Shown here: in pieces, positions 55,828 through 58,579 of the stretch
How the letters are laid out: each line of letters starts with the position of its first letter
How positions within the stretch are numbered: position 1 is the stretch's first letter
From: Pannonibacter indicus
GTDB lineage: Bacteria > Pseudomonadota > Alphaproteobacteria > Rhizobiales > Stappiaceae
Length of the DNA stretch: 58,579 nt
Reading direction: 5' to 3'
NCBI RefSeq assembly: GCF_001418225.1
Contig: NZ_LIPT01000018.1
Location: forward strand, 1-58,579
Made by a program: the position numbers and the translations under genes
Notes under the pieces: generated by a model
What the model was told of the DNA's origin: nothing
What the model saw: the letters and a program-made list of their open reading frames with translations, nothing else
Database searches by the model: none

Positions 55828-56652
55828 TCAAAGGCCCATCTTGCTCCGGGCCAGATAGAGCGACAGAACGGCGGCATTGGACACGTTGAGCGAGCGGATC
55901 TCGCCCGGCATGTCGAGACGGGCCGTGGTGTCGCAGGCGGCGCGCACGCCGGGGCGCACGCCTTTGCCCTCAGAGCCCAGCACCAGTACGGTCTTGCTGC
56001 CGAAAGTGGTTTCTTCCAGTGTTGCCGGGCCATCGCTGTCGAGGGCGACGCGGAAAAAGCCCTGCTCGCCCATCTCTTCCAGAAACTTGGCGAGGTTCTT
56101 CACGCGCACGTGCCGGATCATGTCCAGCGCGCCGGAGGCGGATTTGGCCAGCACAGACCCTTCCTCCGGCGCGTGGCGCTCGGTGGTGACAACGGCATCG
56201 GCGGCAAGCGCCACGGCAGATCGCAGGATCGCGCCCACATTATGCGGATCGGTCACCTGATCGAGTGCCAGGACGAGCCTTGCGCCCTTCAGTTCCTTCA
56301 CGCCGTAAGCGGGCAGGGGGTCAGCTTCCAGAATCATGCCCTGATGCACGGCATCGCGGGTGACCATCCGGTCGAGGGCGCGTGGCATCTGGATGTCGAC
56401 CGGCACATCAATCTTGACGCCCCGCTCCTCAAGACGGTTGACCGCATTCTCTGTTGCATAGAGACGGATGCGGCGGCGGTCCCTGTTGCGGAAGGCTGCT
56501 TCGACAGTGTGAAGGCCATAAAGCAGCACAGGGCCCTCCGGCGGCAGGCCGGGACGGCGGGGGGCTGGCTTGAGGAAGCCCTGTCCCTTGCCGGGACGGG
56601 CCTTGCTGGTGAAGGGGCGCCCGCGCTGCGGGCCGGAAGAATGTTCGCTCAT
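55828..56652 (-). CDS. rlmB: 23S rRNA (guanosine-2'-O-)-methyltransferase (RlmB/TrmH family)
   Basis: A 274-residue SpoU/TrmH-family methyltransferase that would methylate a guanosine ribose of 23S rRNA. The N-terminal substrate-binding domain has PVLLYGLHTVEAAFRNRDRR. The knotted SAM domain shows LALDQVTDPHNVGAILRSAV, VLVLGSEGKGVRPGVRAACD and IRSLNVSNAAVLSLYLARSK. The first 45 residues are a basic, disordered extension. It is divergent from the tRNA genes. The 56653-56944 gap shows no gene. Confidence 0.92.
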   Translation of the reverse strand: MSEHSSGPQRGRPFTSKARPGKGQGFLKPAPRRPGLPPEGPVLLYGLHTVEAAFRNRDRRRIRLYATENAVNRLEERGVKIDVPVDIQMPRALDRMVTRDAVHQGMILEADPLPAYGVKELKGARLVLALDQVTDPHNVGAILRSAVALAADAVVTTERHAPEEGSVLAKSASGALDMIRHVRVKNLAKFLEEMGEQGFFRVALDSDGPATLEETTFGSKTVLVLGSEGKGVRPGVRAACDTTARLDMPGEIRSLNVSNAAVLSLYLARSKMGL

Positions 56653-56944
56653 GCCGCTCTCCTACTCTCTATATGCAGGAGGGGGAAGAGGGAGGCGGCG
56701 GACACGATGAAATGCGGTTGCAGATTCTCGGGCAGTGACAGGCCGGAGGCTTCATCCACAGGCGGGCAGAAGGCTGGCGCCCCAATGCAGCAAAGACGGC
56801 GCATATCCAGCCAAGCCTGTGCAAAACTTCATGAAACCGCCGGAAGCGCAGAGAAACCCTAGGGCGGCGGGAGGTGATCTGCAGAGCCGGCAAAGCGGAA
56901 AAACGGCTGGCTGCGAATTTTCTTGAAAGAAATCCAAATCGGCG

Positions 56945-56973
56945 TTGACAGCAGGGAACCCTATCTGCATAAC
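56945..56973 (+). promoter_or_regulatory. Promoter for the tRNA-Tyr/tRNA-Gly/tuf unit
   Basis: TTGACA (56945-56950), a 17-base spacer and CATAAC (56968-56973) lie 83 bases before tRNA-Tyr. The strong -35 fits a heavily used stable-RNA promoter. Confidence 0.6.
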
Positions 56974-57056
56974 ACGCGCCACAGGACACCCCGGCCGGTT
57001 GGGCGGGGCGGTCTGTGAAGCCATCCTGACTGCTTCGGACAGAGGCTCGACGGAAT

Positions 57057-57141
57057 GGAGGAGTGCCCGAGTGGCTAAAGGGGACGGACTGTAAATCCGT
57101 TGGCTAAGCCTACGTTGGTTCGAATCCAACCTCCTCCACCA
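57057..57141 (+). tRNA. tRNA-Tyr (anticodon GTA), CCA encoded
   Basis: An 85-base class II tRNA including CCA. The acceptor stem is GGAGGAG/CTCCTCC with discriminator A, the anticodon stem-loop is ACGGACTGTAAATCCGT (anticodon GTA), a long variable arm follows, and the T-loop is GGTTCGAATCC. Confidence 0.97.
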
Positions 57142-57163
57142 TCGTCTCCCGAAGTCCGGGTCA

Positions 57164-57237
57164 GCGGGTGTAGCTCAATGGTAGAGCAGCAGCCTTCCAA
57201 GCTGATGACGAGGGTTCGATTCCCTTCACCCGCTCCA
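57164..57237 (+). tRNA. tRNA-Gly (anticodon TCC), CCA encoded
   Basis: A 74-base tRNA including CCA. The acceptor stem is GCGGGTG/CACCCGC with discriminator T, the D-arm is GCTCAATGGTAGAGC, the anticodon loop CTTCCAA gives anticodon TCC, and the T-loop is GGGTTCGATTCCC. Confidence 0.96.
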
Positions 57238-57410
57238 TCACTGGGTGCCGATCAGATTGACCGGTGCGGGCTTCGCTCGCTCAGGGTCCTGGAAAGAACG
57301 GGAAGCAATTCGTATTGGCCGCGGCGCCTGAAATGGCTGCCGGTGCCGCCGGAAAGCGTCCCGCCTCGAACCTGACGACTGACCTGCGTAACAGATAGAG
57401 AGCGACGCCG

Positions 57411-58579
<1,169 letters not shown>

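Overview
The window is about 58.6 kb of GC-rich (my impression is about 60-63%) chromosomal DNA from an alphaproteobacterium, most likely of the Rhizobiales/Hyphomicrobiales and perhaps close to the Stappiaceae. The evidence is gene neighbourhoods typical of that group: glyA-nrdR-ribD-ribE-ribH-nusB-thiL; plsX-fabH-ihfA-merR; ldtR with ldtP; and tRNA-Tyr/tRNA-Gly in front of a tuf copy. RirA-like and Zur-like boxes, and a hemB product lacking the zinc cysteines, agree with this. The genus is inference only.

Layout. 1-350: broken end of an IS3-family insertion sequence, ending just before a NYN-domain nuclease gene. 0.4-5.5 kb: DNA repair, protein N-end tagging, threonine deamination and haem synthesis genes. 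5.8-9.5 kb: three valine-degradation genes with a small membrane protein gene. 9.5-11.9 kb: ldtR/ldtP cell-wall pair with dyad-rich control regions. 12-18.3 kb: glyA, then the nrdR-riboflavin-nusB-thiL operon. 18.4-27.2 kb: an MFS transporter, a proton-pumping pyrophosphatase, BamE, a cytochrome bc1 chaperone, and fatty-acid/phospholipid initiation genes ending in ihfA-merR. 27.2-27.6 kb: a palindrome cluster and tRNA-Pro. 27.6-37.4 kb: a compact polysaccharide locus (Wzy-like polymerase, priming transferase, GT4, export lipoprotein, co-polymerase, FemAB-like acyltransferase, deacetylase). 37.3-44.8 kb: ctaA, metY, hisI, folE, a NifU-like scaffold, yidD, thrS. 44.8-50.5 kb: an exported repeat protein, flavoenzymes, a lysozyme-like transglycosylase, DUF2336 and an Hpt protein. 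50.5-53.1 kb: nadK and divergent acdR/acdS (ACC deaminase). 53.2-55.8 kb: tRNA-Thr, then a zinc-type GTPase and a haem-degrading monooxygenase transcribed divergently. 55.8-58.6 kb: rlmB, two tRNAs and a tuf gene cut by the window end.

Most of the window is conserved core chromosome. The parts most worth attention are: (1) the polysaccharide locus, whose gene set resembles holdfast/unipolar-polysaccharide systems and whose co-polymerase carries what looks like a dead tyrosine-kinase domain; (2) the back-to-back metal module, with a Zur-like box before the COG0523 GTPase, a RirA-like box over the likely promoter of the hmuQ-like gene, and an unrecognised CPCC-motif protein downstream; (3) acdS/acdR, with the residues that mark a true ACC deaminase; and (4) several strong palindromes not explained by genes, above all the cluster between merR and tRNA-Pro. 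I found no CRISPR array, no intact prophage, no recognisable anti-phage system and no riboswitch I could defend.
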